Below, in pieces: positions 47,383 to 61,500 of a stretch of DNA of 64,000 bases; the first letter of the stretch is position 1; each line of letters begins with the position of its first letter. The translations under genes were made by a program, and so were the position numbers. Under the pieces are notes generated by a model. That model made no database searches and was not told the DNA's origin. It worked only from the letters and a program-made list of their open reading frames with translations. Origin of the DNA: Monosporascus cannonballus (Eukaryota > Ascomycota > Sordariomycetes > Xylariales); assembly GCA_004154925.1 (NCBI GenBank), contig QJNS01000066.1, positions 248,001-312,000 on the forward strand, read 5' to 3'.

Positions 47383-47705
47383 TATATTCGTTAAAAGAAT
47401 TTAAATATTTTTTCTTTTATTAGAAAACGGTATAGTTATTTTTGAACTAAGAGCTTAAATTAATAGCTAAGGAGCGAAAACTAAGTAAGTGCTATTTATA
47501 TAAAAAACCGATTTATTATATATCCTAATTCCCTAAAGTAAATATATTATAAATCTATATAATTTATATAAGCTGGTTCAAATTATTTAAATTATTTAGA
47601 TTATTTAACGGGCCAAACCTTTTTGCCCGAGGTTTACTTATAACAAATTCGCATTAAACCTTATAAATAAGTTTCTTAAAAATAAAAACCCCTATTCCTA
47701 TAATA
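47383..47705 (-). repeat. 3' LTR of inverted element G'
   Basis: A 323-bp reverse-complement copy of the G LTR, ending CCTATTCCTATAATA at 47705. Confidence 0.86.
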
Positions 47706-50700
47706 TTATTTCTTTTTTTAAAAAATTTTTGTTTTAAAGATAAAAATCGTACATAGCCATTTTGTTTTTATTAAAGAAACTTCTTGAAAATATTCCAGTT
47801 AATTCCATTATATTAAGTTATATTCGAAAAGAAAAAGAAACCCTGTTTAAATAAATACGATTTTCGTAATGCTTGAATTAATTTTATTTAAAAAAATTTA
47901 ATATTAAGGCCTTTCCTTATTCCAATTATATTCGTTTTAACGAATCCGAATTTTTTTTTATTTCGGATATCTTAAGTTACAATTATTATACCCGTCGTTA
48001 ACATCTAACCTGTAACATTTTAACAATAAATTTATTGACGAAATTAGGTAAAATATATAATCGTTTAAAAAAAAATAACGAAAAACGGAAAATACCTTGG
48101 TTATATATTAAAGAATTGCCCAAAAAAATAAGGAAATTTGTTAATCGGATAAAGCGTTTACGTTTTTAATAAAAGGTTTTAAAGAAAAAAGTCGTAATCA
48201 TTTTAAAAAAGAAAAAAGAATTAAATCGGTTGGAAAAACGAGAAAGGATAGAAGAAAAGCAGCGTTACGTAGAAGCGGAATAAATGTAGCTGGTTTTTAA
48301 AATGGACCCCGTTTTAAAGGCTTTTATTTTTTTTGATTGGAACGCTAAAAGTTTGGATTTAAATAAAGGACCGTTATTGCCTATAATCTTAGCCGTATTA
48401 AAAATGGTCGGTTAGAATTTTGGCAGTAAAACGTTTTAACCAGGTTTATCGTATTTATTAAATGGTTAAACGGTTTCCAAATATTTTCTTTATATAAATA
48501 TTTTTTTATTTGATTAAATATTGGATTTTATTTTTAATTATTTTGAAATCTAATATTTATTTGATTTTGTATCCGCTAAAATCTTTTTTAAGTTCCAGAT
48601 TTATTTTAACGAAACGTTTTTAAATATTGATGTAAGTAAAAAAATGTGGAAAATAAGGTATATCTTTATGTTTTTAGGTAGTAACAAGCGGTAATTAATT
48701 TTGGAAATAATTTTTTTAACTTTCAACGGGCTAAAGTTTTAAAATCGAATTTATTACTGGGTTTTTTCGTTTTAATTTATAAGATATTCGAAATTACGTT
48801 TTATTTTCGGCATAATAAATAAGCCTTATTTCCTTTTGCCAAAATTAATTTTTTAATTTTTTTCTTATTATAATATTATATTATCCGTTATTAAAAAAAT
48901 AATAATTTATTTTAATTTTTATCGTTGATATTTTTATTTTTAAGATACTCGTAATAATTTTTAATGCCTTATTAAATGAGAATTTAGGATGTTTTGTTTT
49001 TATATTATATTTGTATATAATAATATAACAGGATATATTTATATTTTTATTAATAAATATATTATTAGCAATTTATGCTAATAATAAAAATGTTACTTAA
49101 TTATTTTATTAATAATTAATATAATTTCGAAAAAATTATTTTAAAATTTAATTTAATTCTTTTATTTAGCCGTCCGTTCAAGGATTATAAACAGTTAAAA
49201 ATTTAAGTTTAGTACTTATTTATTTAAAAGAAATAATGCCAAAATTTAAAATAAATAACATATTTTTATCGGAAAATTTTTTTTTGATATATCATATTTA
49301 TTAAAATAATATTTAATAAAAATATAAGCTAATTATTTTATTATTACATTTTTTAAAAAGGTTAAAAATACCTATATTTGGTAAATTTATTAATTTTTAT
49401 TTAAATTTTATTATATTCGATTTTAATTATTAAGTTTTTAAATAAGGGGAAATTAATAATAAAACTTTAAGTTATAATATTCTATATTTTGTTAAAAATA
49501 TTAATAAGTTATAATAACTTATAAACCTTATAGCATATTATTTTAATTTTATTAAAAATATTATAATTTTTAATTACTTTTTTAATTATTTGGCATAATT
49601 CTGAAAAATCGTATTTTTCTTATAATCGTTTAATAATTTTAAAAATTTCTTAATATTAATATAATAAGTTTTCGTAAAATTCCTTTACGAACCGTTTTTA
49701 TTAATTCTTTAAAATATAAATTTTGTTATAATATAATAATTAATTTTATAATTAATTTTTTAATTATTAAATATTTTTCTGTTTTTTTAAATTATAAAAA
49801 TTTGGGAGGTAATTTTTTTAATATTTTATATAATTACATAATTTTATTTCTATTATATTATAATATTTATATATTTTTTTTAAAAAAACTTTAAAACCTT
49901 AATCGTTTTTACGATTAAAAATATTTACTTAGATATTTTTTTAATATAATATATCTTAAAATTAAATTTAAATAAGAAAATTATCCAAATTTTATATCGT
50001 TTAGTTAATTTTTGTACTTTTATAAATTAGGTAAAACTTTTATAATTAAAATAAATATTAAAAAGTTTTTTTGTTCCGTTAAAGAATTATTTTTATTTTT
50101 TAAAAACGTTAATAATCGGCAATAATTCTTTATCGTAAATTAAGTATTTAAATTTTGCATTTCGGAATATTTTCAATTAATATATTATTAAGTATGATTT
50201 GCCGGTATATTTTAATTATTTTAAGGTAATATTTAATATATAATATAAAATATCCGTTTTTAAATATTTCTTTTTATTTACGTTAAGTAATCCTATTATG
50301 GGTCTACTAATTATTATATTTTTTAATATTTAAAACATTTTTTTTATATTTTTTAAAAATTTTAATTTTTTTATATATTCCTTAATAATAAATTTCGTTA
50401 ACGGCTTAATTATATTTCCGTATCTTTTAATTAAATTACGTACGTAACCCGTAAATCTTAAAATTTACCGGATATTTATAATAATCGCCTTATTAAAAAT
50501 AAATAAATTCTTAATTATTTTTATTTAAAACGTTAAATTTAAATTTGGCCGGAAATAAAAATATATTTCAGAAAATTTAGTTTTTATATATATTATATGT
50601 TTTTGACTAAGTTAATTCAAATATTTATTTCGTTTAAAATCTAAAGTATTTAAATAATTTATTTTTTGTATTTTACGAAAATTTTAAAATAAATAAAGGT

Positions 50701-52860
50701 ATCGTTAAAGTAAACGAATATAAATTTATCCAGGAACTTTTTAAAAATAATTATAATTGGTTGCTGGGAATTGGCGGGAGTATTAATGTATCCTATAGAT
50801 ATTATTTTGTATTCGCAAAATTTATATATTATTTTAAGTACTGTTTTTTATTTTTTTATTTTTATTAATTTAATATAATAATAATTATTTTAAAAATTAA
50901 GTACAATACAATACTTTATTTTATTAATGTTTTTTAACGTATTTATAAAAATTAAAAAATATTCGTTTTTAATCGTAATATCGTTTAATTATTTATAATG
51001 GATTATTTTTTTAAAAACTAGATTTTTGTTTTTATTAATTTTTTGTTTTTTATCCTTAATTTTTGTATTATAAAAATAAGGTATTTTATAAAAAAGTTCA
51101 AAAGATTAAATATATTTTTTGGAATTAAATTAAGTATTTTTTTATAAAGCCTTTCATTTATTAAAATTTATAAAATAAATTTTATAAAATTTAAAATAAT
51201 ATTTTTTTAATAAATATTTTATAATCCTATTAATTATATCATAATAATTCGTAATTTCTTTTTATTTTTAAATAACTTTTTAAACCGTTAATATTTAGAT
51301 AATATTATAAAGGTTTATTTTATAATTTGAATTTCCTTAATAAAATAATAAACGTTTAATTTTTTTGTTTAAATAATTTATTTTTTTATAAAAATATTTA
51401 ATATTTTTAATTAATACGGAAGTTATTAAACTTAAATTATAATATTCTTAAAATAATATCGTATCCGGAAATATCGGCAATATTTAACGAAATCCCTTTT
51501 TAATATTTTTAAATCCGTACTGGGAATTTTTTAATTTTTTAAAAAATTTGTTCGTTTTTATTTATAAATAAGTTTCCGTTTACCCTACGTAATTTATAAG
51601 ATTTTAACTTATATTTCCAAAGAATTTAATATTTTTTTATTACTATAAAAAGAATAAAATTACTTTTTATTTTTAAATTAATTATATTTTTAAATATTCT
51701 ATTTTTTTATCGCAAAAAAATCGCGATTTAATTACGTAATTCCTTAATTTCTTTATATAAGGTTTTATATATTAACGTTTTTCGATATTTTATTTTCGAA
51801 AATTCTTATTATTTTTTAATTAATATAATTTATTTGCAAAAAAAAATGTTTTTATTTTCGAACCTTTTTAACTACGTATTTGGTATAATAATTATCTATA
51901 TATTTATATTATTTTTTTGCTTAATTAATATCCGAAAATAATCGTTTTTGGAGCTTAATTTTTGGTTTTAAATTTCTTAAATTATAAATTCAAAAAATTA
52001 TATTTCCGAAAAACATATTCTTATATTTAAAGTTTTATATTAAATATAAAGCGTTAAATTGTAATATAAATATCCTTACGATATAGCCTTTCGATTCCGT
52101 TTTAAATTAAAATATAAATAATAAAATTTAAAATATTTTAATTATTAAGGAGTTTTTATGCATTTATACGCATTATTTAATTCGGTAAATATTTTTTCGT
52201 TTTATTTAAGCCAAAAGTTATTATTTTTTTTAATTTTGAAATAAACGAAATAATTATTGCGGTAATAAGTAATAAAATATATCAAATCGTAAAAGTTTAC
52301 CGGTAATATTTTTCAATAAATAATATATTTTAAAAATTTGCACAATTTCGAAAATAATTATTTGTAATTATTAATATCTGGTCGAAATTTACCATTCTTT
52401 AGATATATTTTATATTTTTAGGAATTAAGATAATATTAATATCTTAATTCTATAATTATTTTAAAAACCGTTTATTTTAAATAATATTTATAGGTTTTAA
52501 TTTTAAAATTATAACAAATCAAATAATTTTCGTATTTTGAAATATTGTTTTGAATTTAAATAATTATGGTAATAATAAATCTTGGCTAAAAAGGAAATCG
52601 AATTAATTTTTCTTTTTCTTTTTTTACTTTATTATCAGTTTTTTATTTAATTATTTTGATTTTTTTTGGGGGTTAAGGAATTTCTTTTTTTTAAAATCTC
52701 TTTTGGCAGAGAAGCATTATTTATTTTTAAAATACCTTTTTTTGCCATAATTAAAACATTTTATTTTAAATTTATTTTTCTTAAGTTTTTTTAAAACGGA
52801 ATTCGTTTTCTTTTAAGGTTTGCCCTTATCTTTTTTAATTCGATTATTAGAAGATATACA
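47706..52860 (-). mobile_element. Inverted, truncated chromoviral Gypsy element G'
   Basis: Minus-coded second copy of G. The chromodomain lies near 48460-48590, and the RT catalytic region near 50695-50715 (YFND from YLDD). The zinc knuckle is near 52715-52760, where the first Cys (52756-52758) is intact, the second is Tyr (52747-52749), and the His is Tyr (CAT->TAT); this complements the pattern in G. It stops shortly beyond the zinc knuckle, without the rest of gag or a 5' LTR, at the junction with H. Frames are broken throughout. Confidence 0.85.
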
Positions 52861-55103
52861 AATTAAAATATATTAATATACCGCAATAATGGATTACGTA
52901 ATTTTAAACGGGAATTATATTATATTAAATTATAGTATAAAAAGCTTAAATTACTATGGAGATATAGATTAAAACCTTATATAACGATAAATATCGAAAG
53001 TTAAGAATACGTTTATAATAACGACGAAATTATACGCGAAATTAATTACTTTGAAATTCTTATCGAAAAATAATATTAAATAATTAATTTCGATATCGTC
53101 TTTTTTGAGAATTCTAATATAATTTGAAAATTATTATAGATCCGCTAGTACGGAAATTTAATTAATCAAAGAATTAATTAAGTAAAATCTACCTTATACT
53201 TTATGAATAAATAAAAGAAAAATTAAAATCTTAATATTCGATCGAAAATAATAACGAATATAAGCATAAGAATACGACAAAAACCTTACTCCCTAAAAAC
53301 TAAAAAATAAAAAATAAGCATTAAAAAATATAACGTATCGTTATTATTATTAAAGCAAAATTAAAATAACTATATAACGATTTAAAATAACAGGTTTAAA
53401 AAATAAAAAATTTAACTAATATATTATTATAATATTATAAAGACTAATAGCTTTTTAAAAAAAGTTTAATACGAAATTATTAAAATAGAGCGAATGGGAT
53501 TATAAAATAATTTTTAGAAAAGGATTCTTAACGAAATTTTACCTTATTTATAATTTTAACGGAAAAGAATTAGGTATTTTTAAAAAAACATACCGAATAA
53601 AATCGGTTATAGAAAAAATAAATTCGATTTTTAAAGTTACTAGTACAATATTATATATTTTTTGTATCGAAAAAAAATGAAAAATTACGATTTATAATTA
53701 ATCATTGATAATTGAACGATATTATTACTAAAGATTGAATGTTATTACCCTTAATTATTAAAATAAAAGGTTGATTTTATAGAGTTAAATAGGTTATAAC
53801 ATTTGGTCTTAAAAATGGATATAACTTTCTTAAGATTAAAAAAAGATATAAATAAAAAATAGCTTTTAAAACAAACTATGAATTATTTAAGTATTTGGTT
53901 ATATTAATAGGATTTACGAATATATTAGTAATTTTCTAACGGATAAATAATTATATATTACGAAAATATCTTGATATTTTTATCACATATTATTTCGACG
54001 ATATTTCTATTTTGCTAAAAACGGAAAAAATATATATAAAATATATATATAAAGTTTTTTAAATTTTACAAAACGTAAAGTTATTTATTAACGTAAAATA
54101 AATTAATTATATATATAAAAAATAAAATATTTAGAATATATTTCTACTTTAGAACATATTAAGATAAACCTTAAAAACATTATCATAATTACAAAATAAT
54201 AAATACTAATTACGGTGAAAAAGGTACAGGTATTCCTTAAATTCGCCAATTATTATAAAAAGTTTATTCGAAATTTTAGCAAAATAATTATATTTTTAAC
54301 GAATTTTATAAAGAAACAAGTTTAAATAAACGTCTGATACGAAAACAATATTTTAGTGTATTAAGAATACGATTATTAACAAGTTAATATTAATTATATA
54401 CGATTTAAACCGCTCTGTTAAGTTAAACATCAATATTTCAAATTATACGTTAAACGTAATAATCGAGTAATAAAATAATTAAGGCAAATTATGCCTCATT
54501 ATATTTTTTTTATAAATTAAACAAAATTAAATTTAATTTCGGTATTTTAAATAAGGAATTTATGGTTATTATTATGGTATTTTGAAATTTTAGATACTTT
54601 TTAAAGAGATATTTATACTAGATTAAAATTTATACGGATTATTAAAATTTTATAAGATTTATTACGATCAAAGAATTTACAGGACGATAATTTTATTATG
54701 CGAAAAAATTAACAAACTTCGATTTCCTTATTATATATAAGAAAAAATTAATAAATAACAAAGCAAATACCTCAAGTAAATAAGCAGATTTCGAAAGAGA
54801 ATTGTTCAAAATTAGCCACATAATTTTTAATATTATTACAAAAGGACATTTACGTCCGTAATAAATTACGATAAATCGGGTAATCTCTTTCGATATATTT
54901 CAGGACATTGAGCAATATAACGACGGTTTTCTAAAAGACTAAAAAATGGATAAAATATAAATTTTAAAAAGATTTAGAAACACTTAGTACAAAATATATA
55001 CGAATATCAGTTATACGGATATCTAAGGATTTATAAAAATTTAAAATAGTTTTAACGCATTTATTTTTTAAAAAAAATAAAATTACCAGTACAAAATATT
55101 ATA
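52861..55103 (+). pseudogene. Family-B Gypsy element H, 5' part (protease/RT/RNase H)
   Basis: Plus-coded. RT catalytic motif YFDD at 53991-54002 (TYYFDDISIL). Thumb at about 54205-54310 (VKKVQVFLKFANYYKKFIRNF), matching 'VQSFLGFANFYRRFIRNY'. RNase H near 54640-54730 (YTDY*NFIRFITIKEFTGR, KLTNFDFLII), an uninterrupted version of the site that A2 occupies in B1. The left border with G' near 52860 is approximate and no 5' LTR is present. Interrupted at TA 55102-55103 by a Fot1 copy. Confidence 0.83.
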
Positions 55104-56957
55104 ACGTAATCTATAAGCAAAGCGCCCATATAAGCAAAGCGCTCATTTTAACCACCTTATTACATATATTTAGTTTCTTAATAATTGTACTATACTTAAA
55201 TCAATTAAAATTATTCTGAATAATCTTTATTAAATGTATTTATTATTTTCAAATAAATACGCATATTATGTCCGGGTTTACCGCAAACGTTATAGCATCG
55301 TTCTTTCCTTATAACCCTTTTACGACGATTATTTTCCGCCATTATTTCCTGTATTAGTTCGTTATCATCTTTTTTTTCGGCCCGGAAAACCTCCCTTTCC
55401 TAAAAAGTAAATAATACTTTTTTTAAAGGCGTTTGTTTTTAGTGCTTGCTAAAAATATAATTAGTTTCGCTAAAATGGCCAACTTTATTATTAAGAAAAA
55501 TAACTTTATGCAATAAATAATTTATACCTTTAACAAAATAATTTACCGTTTCGATTATAGTTATCGGCAAATTACCTTTATAATTTATAATTTTATTTTT
55601 TAAATAATTAAATTACGAAATTATTTTTTCGAAAGTTTTAAGTATTTTGCATTTAAAATAAAAAGGTAAAAATAAGGGGGAAATAATTATTATTCAAAAG
55701 GATTATTAAATATTTAATTACGAAATAATATATTCGAGATTTAATAAAATTAGGCTAATACCGTAAAAACCGGCCTTAATATTTTCGGGAGTTATAAACG
55801 TTTTAAACGTTTTATAAAAGCCAATAAAAAGTTTTCCTTAACGACGTACGTATTATAACGCCTTATAAGATTTTTAATATAACGACCCTAAGCTCGTTTT
55901 AACGGAAAAAAACATATTATCTTAAAAAGTTGAAATTTATAAAAGAAATAAGAAAATATATAAAATATAATAATATTATATTTCTTGTAATATTTTTCAA
56001 ATTTTATCAAATAATAACTTTCGTAACCGTTAAAGATAAAAACCGTTTAATATTTTTATACGCGTTTTGGTATATTTATCGAAATATTTAACCTAATCCA
56101 GATTTAAAGCATTCGTTATTTAGCCGTTATTACTTACGGTAATTTTTTAATCGCGTAATATGGAACTATTACGGTATTAAGAAATAAAGTTGTTTTTGCC
56201 CGTTACGATAATATACGGAAAAAAGGCCCAGCCTTAAAAACTAACGGCTTAATTAACTGTAACCTATTTTTTATTGTTTTATTAGGCCTGCTTAAGCCTT
56301 TTACGTTTTTCGGTATTTATAATTATTATATCCGACGCCGTTATTAACCTTATTAAAAAGTTAATTTCGTCAAAATTATATATATCTTTTTCCAAAATAC
56401 CGTATTTCGCAATTATATTACGTACGAACTTAAATTATTTATAAAATATTTTTAAATTTTTATATACAACCTTTTCGTAATTAATCTTTCGATTTAAACG
56501 CATTTTTAACTTATTTTGCCATTTAACGAAATTCGATATCCAGTTAACGCCGACGCATCCTACGTTATGTTTACGTAGGAATATATTGGCCATATTTTTA
56601 ATATTTTTAAATTAAAAAAGAAACGTTCCTAAATCGAAATCGAAAATATATTCGATCATAATTTGCTTTTCGGAATTGGTTAATTTTCGCAAATTAGGCG
56701 GTATATCGCGTTATGCAGGTTTGCCTTAGATTCGTTCGCGAAAAATTATTTTCGAAATAATATATATAGTTGTAAAATTTTAATAACCAATACGAAAATC
56801 GCGTTTTTAGCCTAAATAACAAAGTTTAATCGTACTTTTTTTTAAAAGCCCAAACATATTATTATATTTAAAAAATATATAAGTAAAATAAGATAATTAA
56901 AAAATTAAATCTGGGTGGGCGTTTCGCTTATGTGGGCGCTTCGCTTATGGATTACGT
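55104..56957 (-). mobile_element. Fot1/pogo-like DNA transposon, copy 2, inserted in H
   Basis: 1854 bp, flanked by TA (55102-55103, 56958-56959), with 43-bp TIRs at 55104-55146 and 56915-56957. The right TIR is almost unmutated and shows both 17-bp repeats exactly (GTGGGCGCTTCGCTTAT and GTGGGCGTTTCGCTTAT class). Unoccupied homologous sites: 12038-12039 in B1 and 60351-60352 in B2. Confidence 0.92.
55200..56860 (-). pseudogene. Fot1-like transposase pseudogene, copy 2
   Basis: Same family as copy 1. The minus translation keeps the first catalytic motif IYNFDEINFL (Asp codon at 56369-56371), whereas the second (family LDGHESH) reads FNGYESYY, with the Asp changed to Asn (56029-56031) and the His to Tyr. 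Stops interrupt every frame. Copies 1 and 2 share the Asp-to-Asn change at the second position but otherwise carry different changes. Confidence 0.88.
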
Positions 56958-58540
56958 TACGGCAATATAATATTTACGTTAAAACGAAAATTTGACGACA
57001 TAAGCCATACGGAAAAGTATATCCATTATTAATTATAAAACAATTATAATATTTAATTATATGCGATTTTATGATCAAATTTCTTATATTAAAAAATCTA
57101 ATCATAAATATATATTACGATAAGATTTTCGTTATCGTTAATTAATTTACGAAATATTTTTATTTCTGATTATATTACGAAAACCTAAACGTTAAATAAA
57201 TGGAATATTTTTTAAATATATATTTACTATATACGGATTATTAATACAAATTATCTAAAATAAAAGATTAATATTTATACTTAAATTTTGGCAAAATCTA
57301 AGAATACAAATCGGTCTAAATTATAAATTATCTAACGTATTTAAATTATAAACAAATAAATAAACGGAATAAATATACCAAATTCTAGAAATTTATTTAC
57401 GATATTATATTAATTATAAATAAAATAATTAAATTAAAAAATTACTAATCGTATAATTAACCTTTTATATCATTTATTATAAAAGCATTAAAATAGTATT
57501 AACAAATATAAACTTTAATCTTATTTTAAAATTTTATTATAAAATATGTAATAATAGTTAATTAAGATGCAGATAATGCTTACGTTAAATTAAGTAAACA
57601 AATTATATTAGGAAATAAACAAAAAACTAGAATTTGCACGTAATCGGATATACAAATATTATAATTAAAAAAGGTTAAAAAATTAATTTTCGTAAAAAGG
57701 AAAATTACTTTTCTCCTTATCAAAAACATTTAAATAAAACGACCTAATAAAAAAGTCGATTTCAAATATATCGATCTATATAAAATCGCCAATAAAATCT
57801 TAAAAAATAATTACTAATTAAAACATTTATTAAAAATTAAATTTTATTGCATTTTTTATATTTTTTTAACTGCAGTTAATAACCAATATAACTAAGGTAT
57901 ATACGGTATAAAATAATATAAAAATTAAATATAAGCAAATATACGAAATATAAAAAGTTTTAACATACGAAAACAAAACGGACTTACTTAGTACCTAATT
58001 AAGTAGAAAAAATATCCAAATTCCGAAAACATTTAAAACCCCGTTAAAAACCTTATTAAGGTTTAACGTCTATTAAAGAACTTTTAGCAATAACGACGGA
58101 ATCACCCGAAATAATAACATTCTATTCACAAGATTTAAAAAAAGCGCTTAATCCACCGTATTCTAATTAATAACGTCTAACTTACCTAAAGTCTATATCT
58201 CGATTACAGATTTTGATTTCAATTGTACAAGGTCGTAAAGATCGTCCAAAAATTAAAAATCATAATTAATAAATTTCGTACCTTAAGATTAATAATGTTA
58301 GCGCTAACGACGTATACGAAAAAAACGCGTAAAAACTTCGGATAAAGATTTTTCGGCCGCTAGCTTTTCCTTTTTTAATTTTTTTCGATTTTGCGATATA
58401 ATGATTAATTATAGACATAGAGATTTTTGTTCCGTTATACGAACGATTTCGACGAACATATTTTTTATAACGAAAAACCCCGTTCATTAGTTAGTAATTC
58501 AGCTGCTGAGCAAAACAAAACAATAAAATATTGTCAGATC
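56958..58540 (+). pseudogene. Element H, integrase and chromodomain part
   Basis: Plus-coded. Integrase core near 57200-57480: LKFWQNLRIQIGLNYKLSN, then TNK*TE, EIYLRYYINYK, matching 'FWKALCKRLGIKARLSTAYHP', 'TDGQTE', 'EQYLRCYVNYQ'. The C-terminal part at about 57660-57790 matches D's KKFDFKYIDPYK. The chromodomain region lies at 57950-58090. Relative to D and E, about 62 bp are inserted near 58113-58175. The 3' end runs to the junction with B2 without an LTR. Confidence 0.83.
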
Positions 58541-61500
58541 GTAATACGATTTTTCCTTTTTTCAAAATTTTACCTTTAAGATTTCTTTTTTTCTTTTTTT
58601 TTGTTTGGTAAATATCCCTTTTTCCGTTTTTAATCATATCGTTTCGCATTTTTCAGATTTGTCGCGTTCCTTATTTTTTTACCGTTCGTCGTATTGACCT
58701 TGTAAAAACTTTTAACGAATTTAGTTCCGAAATTATGCTTTGCTTTTATTATTTTTCGAAAAATATAAGGTGTAAAATAATAAAAAACGTTTTAAGGTAT
58801 AAGGAATGTATTAATCGGGGTCGATCTTATGATGATATCGGTATATCTATTTTTTCCCTTTAAAACATTCGTCGCAAATATTAACGTTTGGAACGCGAAA
58901 AAACGTTTGCCGAAAAGCGATTATTAAAATTTTAACGGCTTTACCTTAAAGCTTAATGTAAATATTAGGAAAAGATAAATAAAGCTTTTTTTCGTTTTAT
59001 TCGTTTACGTAAACAAAAGGCGCTGGTTCGTTCGAAAGGCGTTATTATAATATAACGTAAACTTTAATCGTTAAACGAATTAAAGAAATAAAAGCGTTAG
59101 GAATAAAAATAATTAAAGGCTGCCGTTACGGCTGTTACGTTAACGTAAGCCGTAATTAATTAGCCTGATATTCCGACTATTAATTGGTCGATTATTAATT
59201 AAAACGTACCCGTTATTATTAGTAAAAGTTCTTTAATAAGCGCTAAGCGCCAGTAAGGTTTTTAACGGGTTTTTAGATATTTTCGGAATCTGGATGTTTT
59301 TTTACTTAATTAAGTATTGAATAAATCCGTCCTGTTTTCGTATGTTTAAAATTTTTTTATTTCGTATGCTTATTCGTTTTTTATTTCCTTATCGTTATAT
59401 ATTGTATATACCTTAATCGTATCTGTTGTTAATTCGAGTAAAAAAAATATAAAAAATTGGATAAAATTTAATTTTTGGTGGAAGTTCTAATTGGTAATTA
59501 TTTTCTGAGGTTTTTTGGCGATTTTATATGGACCGATATATTTGAAATCGAGTTTTTTGTTAGGTTGTTTTATTTGAATATTTTTGGTAACGAAAAAAAC
59601 TATTTTCCCCTTTTCGAAAGTTAATCTTTTTAACTTTTTTTAATTATAATATTTATTTATTTGATTTCGTACGAATTCCAGTTTTGTTTTTATTTTTTAA
59701 TACAGCTATCGTAATTGTTTTAACGTAAAAAGTATTTTAACATTAATTAAATTATCGTTACGCATTTCTCTGTAAATTTCCGGAATAAAACCAAAATTTA
59801 CGTTTGCAAATATTATTTTAATGCTTTTATAGTAATTGGTATTATAAGTTAATTATGCGGTCGGTAATTTTTAACCTAATTATTTTGTTTATAATTGATA
59901 TAATATTGTAAGTAAGTTTTTAAAATTTGATTTGTTTGTTTTATTTGTTTATTTATTTGTGGTTTAAATACGTTGGATAGTTTGTGATTTAGGCATATTT
60001 GTTTTATAAGGCCTTGCCAAAATTTAATATAAATATCGATTTTTTGTTTGATATGATTTTTATTGGTAATCCGTATATGCTAAAGATATGTTTAAAGAAA
60101 ATGTATGTCAGTTATTCGGCGTCTGTGTCCTTATGATATGGTAGAAAATAGAAAATTTCGTGAATCGGTCGACGATTACAAAAATGTTATCGTAATATAT
60201 TCCTATAATTAGGTTTTTTAACATAAGAAGTTTGGTAATAAAGTTAAATATAATTAAATATTATAGTTATTTTGTGACTGGTAATAGCTGTAATTTTCCG
60301 TATAACTTATGTTATTAAATTTTTGCTTTGGCGTAAATATCGTATTGTCGTATAACTTTTTGTACTGTTAATTTTATTTTAGGAAAAGAATATGTACGTT
60401 AAAGTTTTTCTAGGGTTTTGTAAATCCCTAGATATTCGTATAACTGATATTCGTATATTTTTCGTATTAGATTTTTCTGGTATTTCTTTGGAACTTGTGT
60501 TTTGTCCGTTTTTTGGTTTTCTAGAAAATTATCGTTATATTGCTAAATTTTTTAATGCATATTATAAGGTACTGCCCGAATTATCGTAATTTATCGTAAG
60601 CGTAAATGTTTTTTATAGTGGTATCGAAAATTATATAGTTAATTTTAACTAATTTTTCTTCGAGGTCTGGTTGCCTGCTTAAAACGTTTATTTTGTTGTT
60701 CTTTGATTGTTTTATAGATAATAATAAAATCGAAGTTTGCCAATTTTTCTAGATATCTTAATTATCGTCCTGTAAGTTCCCTGGTCGTGGTAAATCGGGT
60801 AAGATTTTAATAATCCGTATAAACCTTAACTTGATACAAACTTCCCTTTAAAAAATGTCTAAATTTCCGAAATGCCATAATAATAGCTATAAATTCCTTA
60901 TCTACAATGCCGTAATTAAATTTAGCTTTTTTTAATTTGTACGAAAAAAATGTAATGGGGTATAATTTGCCTTAATTATTTTGTTATCCGATTATTACGT
61001 TTAATACGTAATTCGAAATATCGGTTTTTAATTTAATAAAGCGGTTTAAATGGTACATAATTAATATTAGTTCGTTAATAATCGTATCCTTAATTTCTTA
61101 AAATACTTTTTCCGTATTTGGCGTTTATTTAAATTTTTTTTTGTAAGATTCGTTAAGGGTATAATTATCCTGCTGAAATTTCGAATAAATTTCTTATAAT
61201 AATTGGCGAATTTAAGGAATATCTGTATCTTTTAGATTATCGTTAACGTTTGTTATTTTGTGATTGTAGGGATTTTCTTAGGGTTTATCCTGATATGTTC
61301 TGGGGTAATAATATATCTCAGATATTTTATTTTCTATATATGGAATTAATTTTTTTTTACGTTGATAAATAATTTTGTATTTTGTAAAACTTAAAAAACT
61401 TTATGAACGTATTTTATATATGTTTTTTTCGTTTTTAAAAAGATGAGAATGTCGTCGAGATAGTATATAACGAAAATATCGAGGTATTTTCGTAATACGT

